NCBI RefSeq assembly: GCF_003544815.1
Contig: NZ_CP032100.1
Location: 1,922,001 to 1,986,000, forward strand
DNA: 64,000 nucleotides
Direction of reading: 5' to 3'
DNA from: Arcobacter suis CECT 7833
GTDB taxonomy: Bacteria; Campylobacterota; Campylobacteria; Campylobacterales; Arcobacteraceae
The notes beneath the pieces are model-generated. The model was given only the letters and a program-made list of their open reading frames with translations. It searched no databases and was not told where the DNA came from. The translations under genes were made by a program, and so were the position numbers. This document shows positions 36,589-43,888 of this stretch, piece after piece (the first letter of the stretch is position 1; each line of letters opens with the position of its first letter).

Positions 36589-37197
36589 ACTTGTAAAAAT
36601 AGAGTAAAACCAAAACTTCTTAGAGATATAAAAACAGAAGCTCTTTTAGTGTTTATAAGAACAACTTTAGAACAATGTTTTCATCAAATTGATAATGTAG
36701 GTTATAATTTTAGATTAGGGAATGATGAAGATAATGAAATTGTTTATTCTTCTTTAAAAAAATTATTAGAACAACTTCAAGATACAGTTATAAACTCAAC
36801 TTATTTAAGAAGTTTAATTGAAAATGCCCATAAAAATGCAACTTTAAAAATACTTGCAAAAAAAGAAGAACCTTTAATGGTTTATTACGATACTTTAATA
36901 AAAACCATTGAAGTTTGTCTTCCAAATGGAAGTTTCTGGATACCTGAATTGGTTGTTATTTCACTTTTAAGTGAATGGATAATAGAAGAAGAAAAAACTG
37001 CTTATTTTTATCCATATTTAAAAGATATTGATTATATAGATTTGATAAATAGATACGATAATTCAAAAAAAGAATTAGATAATGAAAAAAAAGAGATTAT
37101 AATGAGTATGTACAAAATCTCTTCAAAGTTAATTGAGAAGTTAAAAAAAGTAGAATATAAAATAAATACAACTAGAAAAAAAACTAAAAGGAAATAA
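36586..37197 (+). CDS. hypothetical protein of the two-member family, signalling operon
   Basis: Not recognised. 203 aa, helical, soluble, with a Lys-rich C-terminus (NTTRKKTKRK). It is a paralogue of the protein at 10295-10963 (see there for matching segments; FWIPELVVI and YYDTLIK are the best conserved). The stop codon is directly followed by the ATG of the CheA-like gene, so the two are translationally coupled and may act together. The segment IENAHKNATLKIL has a His in a helix, but the paralogue has no His there, so it is not a convincing HPt site. Confidence 0.7.
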   Translation: MTCKNRVKPKLLRDIKTEALLVFIRTTLEQCFHQIDNVGYNFRLGNDEDNEIVYSSLKKLLEQLQDTVINSTYLRSLIENAHKNATLKILAKKEEPLMVYYDTLIKTIEVCLPNGSFWIPELVVISLLSEWIIEEEKTAYFYPYLKDIDYIDLINRYDNSKKELDNEKKEIIMSMYKISSKLIEKLKKVEYKINTTRKKTKRK

Positions 37198-38280
37198 ATG
37201 ATTAGTTCAAATGTAACAATAGATTTACAAAAACTAGAAAAACTTTTAAATAAAGTTGGAGATTTAGTAATAACAAACTCAATGATGGCTCAAAGTGTTG
37301 ATAATTTACCAGCTAGTGAAGAAAAAAAGAATTTAGTTGAAAAAATCACTCTTTTTCAAAGACATATAGTTGAACTTCAAGATTATGCAACAGATATAAG
37401 AATGATTAAGTTTGAAAGTATGTACACAATTTATAACAATATTATTCAAGAAATATTACCAGCAAATAAATCAATTAAATTACAAATAGTTGGTGGAGAA
37501 ACTAAAGTAGATAAATCTTTGGTTGAACATTTAGATTTATCTATTAAAACTTTGATTACAAATAGTGTTCTTTATGGAATAGAAACAAAAGAAGAAAGAA
37601 CAGCAAAAGATAAAAATCCAGAAGCTACTATAAAAATAATCGCTCAACAACTAAATGGACAAATGTCATTTTGTATAGAAGATGATGGAATAGGATTTGA
37701 TAAAGATGAACTGGATTTTGAAGAAGAGTTTCCTAAAATCAAAGAAGATAATCAACTAAAAAATGTTTATAAAATTAAAGAAAATGTAGAAAAATTAAAT
37801 GGAAATATAGAAATAAAAAGTGATTTAGAAGAAGGTTTTTCTTTTACAATAACAGTTCCTTTAACTCACTCTATTTTAGATGGTTTAAATATAAAAATTG
37901 GAGATAATATTTTTATTTTACCAACTTCATCAATAGTTGAATCAATTCAACCTACAAAGGAGATGATAAAACTAGTAGGTGATGGAAGTTCAGCTTTACT
38001 TATGTTAAGAGATGAATTTATACCAATAATAAGATTATATGAATTTTTACATATTGTTCCAAAAACACAAGATTTAAGCCAAGGTATTTTAATAATCGTA
38101 AAATCAGGAACACAAAAAGCAGCCTTTTTTATAGATGAATTTTTACAACAGCAACAAGTAGTTTTAAAAGCAATAGAAACTAACTTTAAAAAAGTTGATA
38201 GTGTTGCAGGAGCAACGGTAAGAGGTGATGGAAGTATTGGAATTATAATTGATGTTAAAAGTATTATTGAAAATTCATAA
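37198..38280 (+). CDS. CheA-like protein without HPt domain and with degenerate ATP site
   Basis: 360 aa. Residues 1-70 resemble the CheA dimerisation domain (DLQKLEKLLNKVGDLVITNS), 95-225 the ATPase domain and 225-360 the CheW-like domain (ILPTSSIVESIQP, then FIDEFLQQQQVVLKAIE and VAGATVRGDGSIGIIIDV). The P1 phosphotransfer and P2 domains are missing. In the ATPase part the N-box (LITNSVLYGIE) keeps its Asn but has Tyr for the usual His; the G1 box EDDGIGFD is present; the GRGVGMD-type G2 box is absent, with QLKNVYK in its place, and the later GxGT reads EEGF. It probably couples receptors without being an active kinase. It is the last gene of the operon. Confidence 0.82.
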   Translation: MISSNVTIDLQKLEKLLNKVGDLVITNSMMAQSVDNLPASEEKKNLVEKITLFQRHIVELQDYATDIRMIKFESMYTIYNNIIQEILPANKSIKLQIVGGETKVDKSLVEHLDLSIKTLITNSVLYGIETKEERTAKDKNPEATIKIIAQQLNGQMSFCIEDDGIGFDKDELDFEEEFPKIKEDNQLKNVYKIKENVEKLNGNIEIKSDLEEGFSFTITVPLTHSILDGLNIKIGDNIFILPTSSIVESIQPTKEMIKLVGDGSSALLMLRDEFIPIIRLYEFLHIVPKTQDLSQGILIIVKSGTQKAAFFIDEFLQQQQVVLKAIETNFKKVDSVAGATVRGDGSIGIIIDVKSIIENS

Positions 38281-38328
38281 ACTTTGAATATCAAACACTA
38301 AATTAACAATTTAATTCTAATATTGCAT

Positions 38329-38436
38329 AAATGGTCATAAAAAGTTAAACAATATATCACAATTTTATATTTACAAACAGTCTTCCTACTAATTTTCTGA
38401 ATGTAAGTTTTATGTTTAACTAGAATTTGACCATTT
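38329..38436. repeat. 108-bp element with imperfect 23-bp inverted ends
   Basis: The left end (38329-38351) begins AAATGGTCA and ends GTTAAACA; the right end (38413-38436), read on the other strand, also begins AAATGGTCA and ends GTTAAACA, with 6-7 unmatched bases between. The 61-bp interior shows no coding potential. It lies between convergent genes. It could be a miniature transposable element remnant, a large RNA hairpin or an unusual terminator. Confidence 0.4.
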
Positions 38437-38439
38437 TTA

Positions 38440-39306
38440 TCAATATAAACTTTTATTTGTAAAATAGCAATTATCCAGAAATGCTCCATTTAAAAGATAA
38501 ACTATCGTTAAAATCATTACTACTAAAATAAAAACTCCTAAAATATATCCATTTTTTGAAAAACTTCTAAAAATATTTCTATCTTTAAATTTTTTTGTTA
38601 TTAGTGATGTTTTATTAAACTTTAGCATTACACTCTCACAAGCACTTTCACAAAGTCCACATTGAACGCATCTTATATCAAAACCAGCTTTTATATCAAG
38701 TTCATCAATTGGGCAAACTTTTACACATTTATCACAGTCTATACAACTATTTTTATCAAAGAACTCAAAAGTTTGTTTCTCTTCTTGAGGCAAAATAGCA
38801 CTTATAAAAAAATAAGGGCATAAAATTGAACAATACCAACCCCTAAAAACTAAAAAAATACTTGTAAATAAAGTAGTTAAAATTCCAACAAAAATCGAAG
38901 ACATATCAAATTTCATAAAATTTAAAAATAAATCAATTGCTGAAGTAAAATATGAAATAGTTGAAAATGCTAAAATAAAAGCAAAAAATAAAATTGCAAA
39001 AAAAAGAATAAAAGGATTTTTGAGTTGTGAAGTAATAAAAGTTGCAAGGGATGAAGGACAGAAATATCCACAAAAAAACCTTGAAATAGTAAAATTCAAT
39101 CCTAATAATAATCCAATAAACAAAGTAATTACAATATAAATAAGTTGATGAGTAGAAGCTTCAAAAGCCATAAATAAAAACTCAAATCTATGAAACTCAA
39201 AATTAAACATCAATAAATGAATATTATTAAAACTCATCCAAGGAAATAAAACATATAAAAAAAATGTTATAAGTAAAGTTGGTGCTAAAACCTGTTTTTT
39301 TGCCAT
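38440..39306 (-). CDS. CcoG/NapH-like membrane 4Fe-4S protein
   Basis: 288 aa. About five membrane spans with a CcoG/NapH-type Cys motif FFCGYFCPSS between them, a second CSILCPYFF, then a soluble part with two [4Fe-4S] motifs: CIDCDKCVKVCPIDE (about residue 190) and CVQCGLCESACES (about 218), and a C-terminal span. It is shorter than CcoG. Such proteins pass electrons from the quinone pool or deliver copper/redox assistance to oxidases. It overlaps the end of the thioredoxin-like gene (39285-39306) and is last in the cytochrome operon. Confidence 0.78.
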   Translation of the reverse strand: MAKKQVLAPTLLITFFLYVLFPWMSFNNIHLLMFNFEFHRFEFLFMAFEASTHQLIYIVITLFIGLLLGLNFTISRFFCGYFCPSSLATFITSQLKNPFILFFAILFFAFILAFSTISYFTSAIDLFLNFMKFDMSSIFVGILTTLFTSIFLVFRGWYCSILCPYFFISAILPQEEKQTFEFFDKNSCIDCDKCVKVCPIDELDIKAGFDIRCVQCGLCESACESVMLKFNKTSLITKKFKDRNIFRSFSKNGYILGVFILVVMILTIVYLLNGAFLDNCYFTNKSLY

Positions 39307-39761
39307 AAATCTATCCTTTGTTCAGGTGGTAATGTACCATTTTCATATAAACCATTTCTCAAATTGGTAATTAAATTACTAAGTAAGTCCTTATTAAAAG
39401 AGTTATATTTTTTTACAACTTTTAACTCTTTATCAAAAACCAAAATATAAGGAACACTTTGATTTACTCCAAACTCTTTTGCACTGTTTTGAGTAATTGA
39501 AATTAACTCTAGATTGCTATTTTTAGAGATTGTTGAAGGAATTTCTTCATCAACAAAAAGTAATGTAATAAAAACTCCATTATTCTTTTGAGCCAAAGAG
39601 AGTAAATAATCATTTGTTTTTTGACATACAGGACACCAAGAAGTTACAAAAGCAACAACATTTATTTTATTTTTATCTAAATTCTCAATTAAAAAAGGAG
39701 CAGCATTTGCCACTCCTTTTAAAAATAGAATTAAAAATAAAAGTCTAAAAACTTTTATCAT
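39285..39761 (-). CDS. exported thioredoxin-like protein
   Basis: 158 aa with a signal peptide (about residues 1-19, FRLLFLILFLKGVANA) and a thioredoxin fold. The active site reads SWCPVCQKT (about 42-50), a C-P-V-C dithiol, and the cis-Pro region is SVPYILVFDKEL. It should act in the periplasm on cytochrome or ligand thiols. It overlaps both neighbours by a few bases (ATGA-type with the gene at 39758-41083), so it is made together with the membrane cytochromes and may serve their heme attachment or copper handling. Confidence 0.82.
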   Translation of the reverse strand: MIKVFRLLFLILFLKGVANAAPFLIENLDKNKINVVAFVTSWCPVCQKTNDYLLSLAQKNNGVFITLLFVDEEIPSTISKNSNLELISITQNSAKEFGVNQSVPYILVFDKELKVVKKYNSFNKDLLSNLITNLRNGLYENGTLPPEQRIDLWQKNRF

Positions 39762-41083
39762 TTAACCTCTTTCATTTGTAAAATCCAAGAAACTAATTTT
39801 TTAGCTTCATCTGGTGATACATCTTGTGCTGGCATTGGAATAACATCATATTTATTCTCACTTCCATTCATAATACTTTTTATTAAAGTAGCTTCATCAC
39901 TGCCTTTTAAAGCAACCTCTTTATATGAAGGACCTACAAGTTTTACATCAATACTGTGACAAGATAAACAACCTTTCGATTCAGCTAAAGTAACGGGGTC
40001 ATTTAAATCAAGTGCTGGTTTATTTGCTAACTCTTCTTTATGTTTTTTATATTCAGCAATAGAAGCATTCATAAATTCAGATGTAGCTTCTGCTTGAAGA
40101 GCAAGTGGTTCTGCAAATGATACAACTCTAACACCTTCTCTTGTTGTCGCCATTAAAAAAATTGATAACAAGACAAGCGCTATAACTCTAAAAGCTGATT
40201 GAGGAGTTACAACCTCATCTTTGAATTTACTTAATACAAATAAAAATGCAATAATCAATAATATTGAAGAAATAAATGGTAAATAAATAAATCCTGTATG
40301 CATCAATGCTTCACTTATTCTTGCAGTAAACACAAATGGCAATAAAGGTAACACAACAATATTTAGAGGAGTTGCAAGTAAAAACCATTTTTTACCTTGG
40401 CTAATTGCAATTTTTCCTATTTCAGTATCACCTCTTTTTACCCATCTAGCTCCAATAAATATCATAACAACACCTGTTGCCATAAATGCTGTTAAAAAGA
40501 AATTTAAAAGTCTAAACCCAGTAACAGGAGTAAACATAATGTCCCAAATATTATTTATACTTGCAAATAATTCTGGTTGCATATATAAATTTGTCATTGA
40601 CATAAATACAAATGGCAATGTAAAAAATGCTAATACCGCAGATATTCCAATTGTTATATGAAAACCTTTATGATTTTCTAAAGCATGCCAAGAAAATTTA
40701 TAAGCATAAGAAAGTAAGAACGCAATTATATTTCCATAAATAATATGTAAAATATGTGGACTAACTTTTAAAATTGCTGTATAAAAAAATCCAGTAAAAA
40801 GTACAGAAATCACAAGTAATGGAGCAACTCCCCATAAAGCACCCATATTTTCTGAAACTGTTGTGTAGTTTGTCATTCTATAGGCAAACTTGTCATAATT
40901 TGAATCTTTTTTAAATACTCCCATAATATTATAAATAACAGAAGCAGTTGAAGCTCCAATTAACATATAAATAAAACAGATATGAACAACAAAAACTATA
41001 ATTCCTAAAATACTAAAAAACTCTAAAGGTAATCCTAAAGTTGGTGTAATTAATGGAATATCAAATGGTAATTTCCAATTCAT
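39758..41083 (-). CDS. polytopic membrane protein with C-terminal cytochrome c domain
   Basis: 441 aa. About nine membrane spans (residues 15-335) are followed by a periplasmic cytochrome c domain with GCLSCHSID near residue 372 and Met ligand candidates in VIPMPAQDV. Helices carry several His, for example VVHICFIYML near 33 and YKFSWHALENH near 130, that could bind heme b. The organisation parallels its operon partner at 41080-42474; together they resemble a two-subunit quinol- or cytochrome-linked oxidase of the cytochrome bd superfamily with added cytochrome c, but this is inferred from layout and short motifs. It starts within the last codon of the partner gene. Confidence 0.6.
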   Translation of the reverse strand: MNWKLPFDIPLITPTLGLPLEFFSILGIIVFVVHICFIYMLIGASTASVIYNIMGVFKKDSNYDKFAYRMTNYTTVSENMGALWGVAPLLVISVLFTGFFYTAILKVSPHILHIIYGNIIAFLLSYAYKFSWHALENHKGFHITIGISAVLAFFTLPFVFMSMTNLYMQPELFASINNIWDIMFTPVTGFRLLNFFLTAFMATGVVMIFIGARWVKRGDTEIGKIAISQGKKWFLLATPLNIVVLPLLPFVFTARISEALMHTGFIYLPFISSILLIIAFLFVLSKFKDEVVTPQSAFRVIALVLLSIFLMATTREGVRVVSFAEPLALQAEATSEFMNASIAEYKKHKEELANKPALDLNDPVTLAESKGCLSCHSIDVKLVGPSYKEVALKGSDEATLIKSIMNGSENKYDVIPMPAQDVSPDEAKKLVSWILQMKEVK

Positions 41084-42474
41084 TTTATAACTCCTTTAGT
41101 ATTTAAAGATTTAAGATAAGCTGCAAGGGCATCTTTTTCAGCATCAGTTCCAACAAATGGAGGCATATATGGAGTTCCACCACCTGGAAGATTATTTAAT
41201 CTATTTCTAATTGCATCATGCGACCAACCTGTTGTTAAACCTTTTAGTCCATTGATACCATTTTCAGTGTGACAGATTCTACACTCAATTTGATAAATAG
41301 ATTTTCCAACTTCTAAAATATTTGATTTATCTTCATTTACTACTTTTTTATTTTCATCTAAGAAAACTGCATGTTTTAAGATTCCCACTTTATTTAAATA
41401 TGGAACATCTGTTGTTCTAATTCCATTTGAATACATATAGTTATAAATTAAGAATGGTTTTCGTATAAACTCTCTTACTCTTTCTTCATATCCCCAAAGA
41501 ATTAAAAATCCTGCAACCATTAAACTAGCTGCTAAATAAGGCATTCTTTTTGGTGAAAAATAGGCAATAATAGTTGTTACAACTATTGAGCCACCAACTC
41601 CAATAGCCAGTAGATACATTAAATCAAATCTATCTTCAAAAGCTCTTGTCATTACAGCTGTTGGAATCATAGCAAGCGCAGCTGCTGGGATTTCTGTGTA
41701 ATACCAATAACCAAAAACTGCACTTAAAGGAACAGTTATCATCATGATTCCTGCTAAAAACTTAACAAGTCTAGCTTTTGCTTCTTTATCTTCTTCATTT
41801 TTTGAAAAAGTTGCAATTATCCAAGTCCACATAATTGCAAGAGCTGCTGCAAATGCAATAGATGTAAATGTTCTAAATGCAAGAGAAGGCCACCAAGTTG
41901 GATTAAATAAAGCGTTGTTGTAGTTTACGTTCCCAGGATAAACTTCAGGGGCAACCCAAGGTTGTCCATCAAAATTTGGAGTAAGCATAAATGCTAAAAT
42001 AGCCGTAATAATAGCCATTGTTAACCAAGAAGAAATGGCATAATAAACACCGATTCTTACAGTTTTTGCTCTTCCTTCAACACTTGTTTGATTTTTCTTC
42101 CAACTCATAAATAGTAAAAGTAAAAGTACAACTTCAAAGTTAAATACAATCCACTCTATAAACCATTTCCAGAAAAACACTCTAATTAATCCACCAATTG
42201 CATTTGGACTTAAAATATTCGCATGTATCCACATACCAACACCTGTTAATGCTCCAACTGAAGTAGAAATAATAAAGAAAACCATAACAACTTTAAACGT
42301 TAAGTTATACGCAGCCATATCGTTCTTTTTATTTGCCCACCAAGCCATTGCAGCAAGTACAACAGATCCTCCAACAGCACCTCCATGAGACACAAAGACA
42401 TGAATAATTGCATTAATTGCCATTAACATTCTTTGCCCTATAAAAGGCATTTCAAATATGGGGTAATCAAACAT
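41080..42474 (-). CDS. CydA-like membrane protein with C-terminal cytochrome c domain
   Basis: 464 aa. About nine membrane spans (to about residue 335), then a cytochrome c domain with CRICHTENG near 390 and TPYMPPFVG as Met ligand region. The N-terminal helix INAIIHVFVSHGG and the block GALTGVGMWIHANILSPNAI followed by FNFEVVLLLLLF recall the first helices of CydA (His ligand, GVATG/FQFG and LEGLxAFFLE regions), with changed residues. This fits a bd-type oxidase-like subunit I carrying a heme c domain. It overlaps the next gene by 4 bp and follows a degenerate response regulator by 86 bp. AGGGAGGATAGGGT precedes the ATG. Confidence 0.6.
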   Translation of the reverse strand: MFDYPIFEMPFIGQRMLMAINAIIHVFVSHGGAVGGSVVLAAMAWWANKKNDMAAYNLTFKVVMVFFIISTSVGALTGVGMWIHANILSPNAIGGLIRVFFWKWFIEWIVFNFEVVLLLLLFMSWKKNQTSVEGRAKTVRIGVYYAISSWLTMAIITAILAFMLTPNFDGQPWVAPEVYPGNVNYNNALFNPTWWPSLAFRTFTSIAFAAALAIMWTWIIATFSKNEEDKEAKARLVKFLAGIMMITVPLSAVFGYWYYTEIPAAALAMIPTAVMTRAFEDRFDLMYLLAIGVGGSIVVTTIIAYFSPKRMPYLAASLMVAGFLILWGYEERVREFIRKPFLIYNYMYSNGIRTTDVPYLNKVGILKHAVFLDENKKVVNEDKSNILEVGKSIYQIECRICHTENGINGLKGLTTGWSHDAIRNRLNNLPGGGTPYMPPFVGTDAEKDALAAYLKSLNTKGVIK

Positions 42475-42560
42475 ACCCTATCCTCCCTATGTATTTATTT
42501 TGCTTTATGCAGAAGCTATTTTAATGCTACTAATGTTAATTGTGCGTTTGTATAAGAGTC

Positions 42561-43238
42561 TTATTTGACATTTATTTTGTAGCCATTTACTCTACTTGAG
42601 CTTATAATATCGTTACCGAGGAGTTGTCTAATTTTATGTATATGAAAACGTATTACTCCCATTTTAGAGTTACTATTTGCAGGATATGCTCCTTTTTCTA
42701 AATTCTCAGTTGAGACATAATATCCCCTAAATTTTAATAAATAATCTAATATTAATAAAGCTTTATCCCCTAGGATTATTTCATCTTTATTTTTTAATAC
42801 TTTTTTATTAAAAATTTCATATTTTGTATTTTCTTTTAGAATTATAGAGTCTGTATAAACTTTATATTGTCTTCGTATAAGAGCTTTTATTCTTAAAAGT
42901 ATCTCTTGTTCATCAATATTTCTAATTACACATTCATCACAGCCAGATAAAAAAGAGGGTTTGATAATATTTGGAATTGAAGCAATTACCATTTTCATAG
43001 TAACATCTTTATATTCATTTAATAACTGTATTAGTTGAAACCTTGGAAGTGATTTTTCATTGATATTTATTAAATACAAATCATATAAATTATTATAAAT
43101 GCACTCTAGAAATTCGTTATTATTAGAACATATATCAACATAAAAACCATTATTCCTTAAGATTTCAATAATTTGAGAAATTGAACTGTCACTACTTTCT
43201 AAAACTATAATTTTTACTGCTTTCAATGTTTTCTCCAA
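42561..43238 (-). CDS. atypical OmpR-family regulator lacking phosphorylation residues
   Basis: 225 aa. The receiver fold is recognisable but the acidic pair reads VLESSDS in place of LLVEDD, the phosphoacceptor position is Asn (LYLININEK where LLDIN is usual), and the Lys before Pro is replaced (CVIRNIDEQE). The winged helix (about 135-225, with VIRFHIHKIRQLL and SRVNGYKI) looks complete. It should act without phosphorylation, like other orphan regulators known in Campylobacterota and Chlamydia. It is directly upstream of the membrane cytochrome operon on the same strand, which it may control. No kinase is adjacent. Confidence 0.82.
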   Translation of the reverse strand: MEKTLKAVKIIVLESSDSSISQIIEILRNNGFYVDICSNNNEFLECIYNNLYDLYLININEKSLPRFQLIQLLNEYKDVTMKMVIASIPNIIKPSFLSGCDECVIRNIDEQEILLRIKALIRRQYKVYTDSIILKENTKYEIFNKKVLKNKDEIILGDKALLILDYLLKFRGYYVSTENLEKGAYPANSNSKMGVIRFHIHKIRQLLGNDIISSSRVNGYKINVK

Positions 43239-43326
43239 TTTTACAATTAAAGTATTTTAGAGAAAATCTATTAATTATCTGTTAGTTAAACAAGATATAA
43301 TTCCTAAATTTAATTAAAGAATCAAA

Positions 43327-43881
43327 ATGATAAAACAAGCACAAAAAAATAATATAACAAATATTTCAACTCTGATTTTAGATGCAATTCATCATATTGC
43401 AAATACTCTAACAGGAGAAAATGAGAAATCAGAAATCTTAGAAACTTTGGATAAATATATAACTATGGATACAAATAGATTAAGTTATAAAAATATCTGG
43501 ATTTATGAAAAAGAAAATCAAACAGTAGGATTAATTCTTGCTTATAATTCAAATGATGTAGAAAAACTAGATACTCCAATTTTAGAACATTTAAAATCTA
43601 AAAATATTTTCTTAGATTCTTTTGATAAAGAGTGTTTTGAAGATGAGTTTTATATAGATACAGTTAGTGTTAATGAGAATTTCCAAGGAAAAGGAATAGC
43701 AAAAGAACTTTTTACTTTTATTGAAAAAAAAGCCAAAGAATTAGAATTTGATAAAGTTTCTCTTTTGGTGGATTTAGAAAATCCAAAAGCATTAGCTTTA
43801 TATGAAAAAATAGGATTTAAGAAAAACAGGATTTTAGAAGTATCAAACCACAGTTATCATCACATGATAAAAATGGTTTGA
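43327..43881 (+). CDS. GNAT-family N-acetyltransferase
   Basis: 184 aa. Acetyl-CoA dependent acetyltransferase fold; the CoA-binding motif A is VNENFQGKGIAKELFTFIE near residue 120-138, followed by ENPKALALYEKIGFKKNR, typical of motif B. The N-terminal 100 residues form the substrate side and are not informative about the substrate. It stands alone with start ATG 43327 after AAAGAATCAAA, diverging from the atypical regulator gene and converging with the NicO transporter gene (7 bp apart). Confidence 0.85.
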   Translation: MIKQAQKNNITNISTLILDAIHHIANTLTGENEKSEILETLDKYITMDTNRLSYKNIWIYEKENQTVGLILAYNSNDVEKLDTPILEHLKSKNIFLDSFDKECFEDEFYIDTVSVNENFQGKGIAKELFTFIEKKAKELEFDKVSLLVDLENPKALALYEKIGFKKNRILEVSNHSYHHMIKMV

Positions 43882-43888
43882 TAAAAAA

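Noticed and set aside
36586-37197. 203-aa protein as the missing HPt domain for the CheA-like protein
   Set aside because: A His occurs in a helix (ENAHKNAT), but the paralogue at 10295-10963 has no His there and the usual HPt Lys-Gly context is absent.
38298-38489. 63-codon minus-strand frame
   Set aside because: It overlaps the end of the ferredoxin-type gene and runs through the inverted-repeat element; no ribosome binding site and no sensible protein features.
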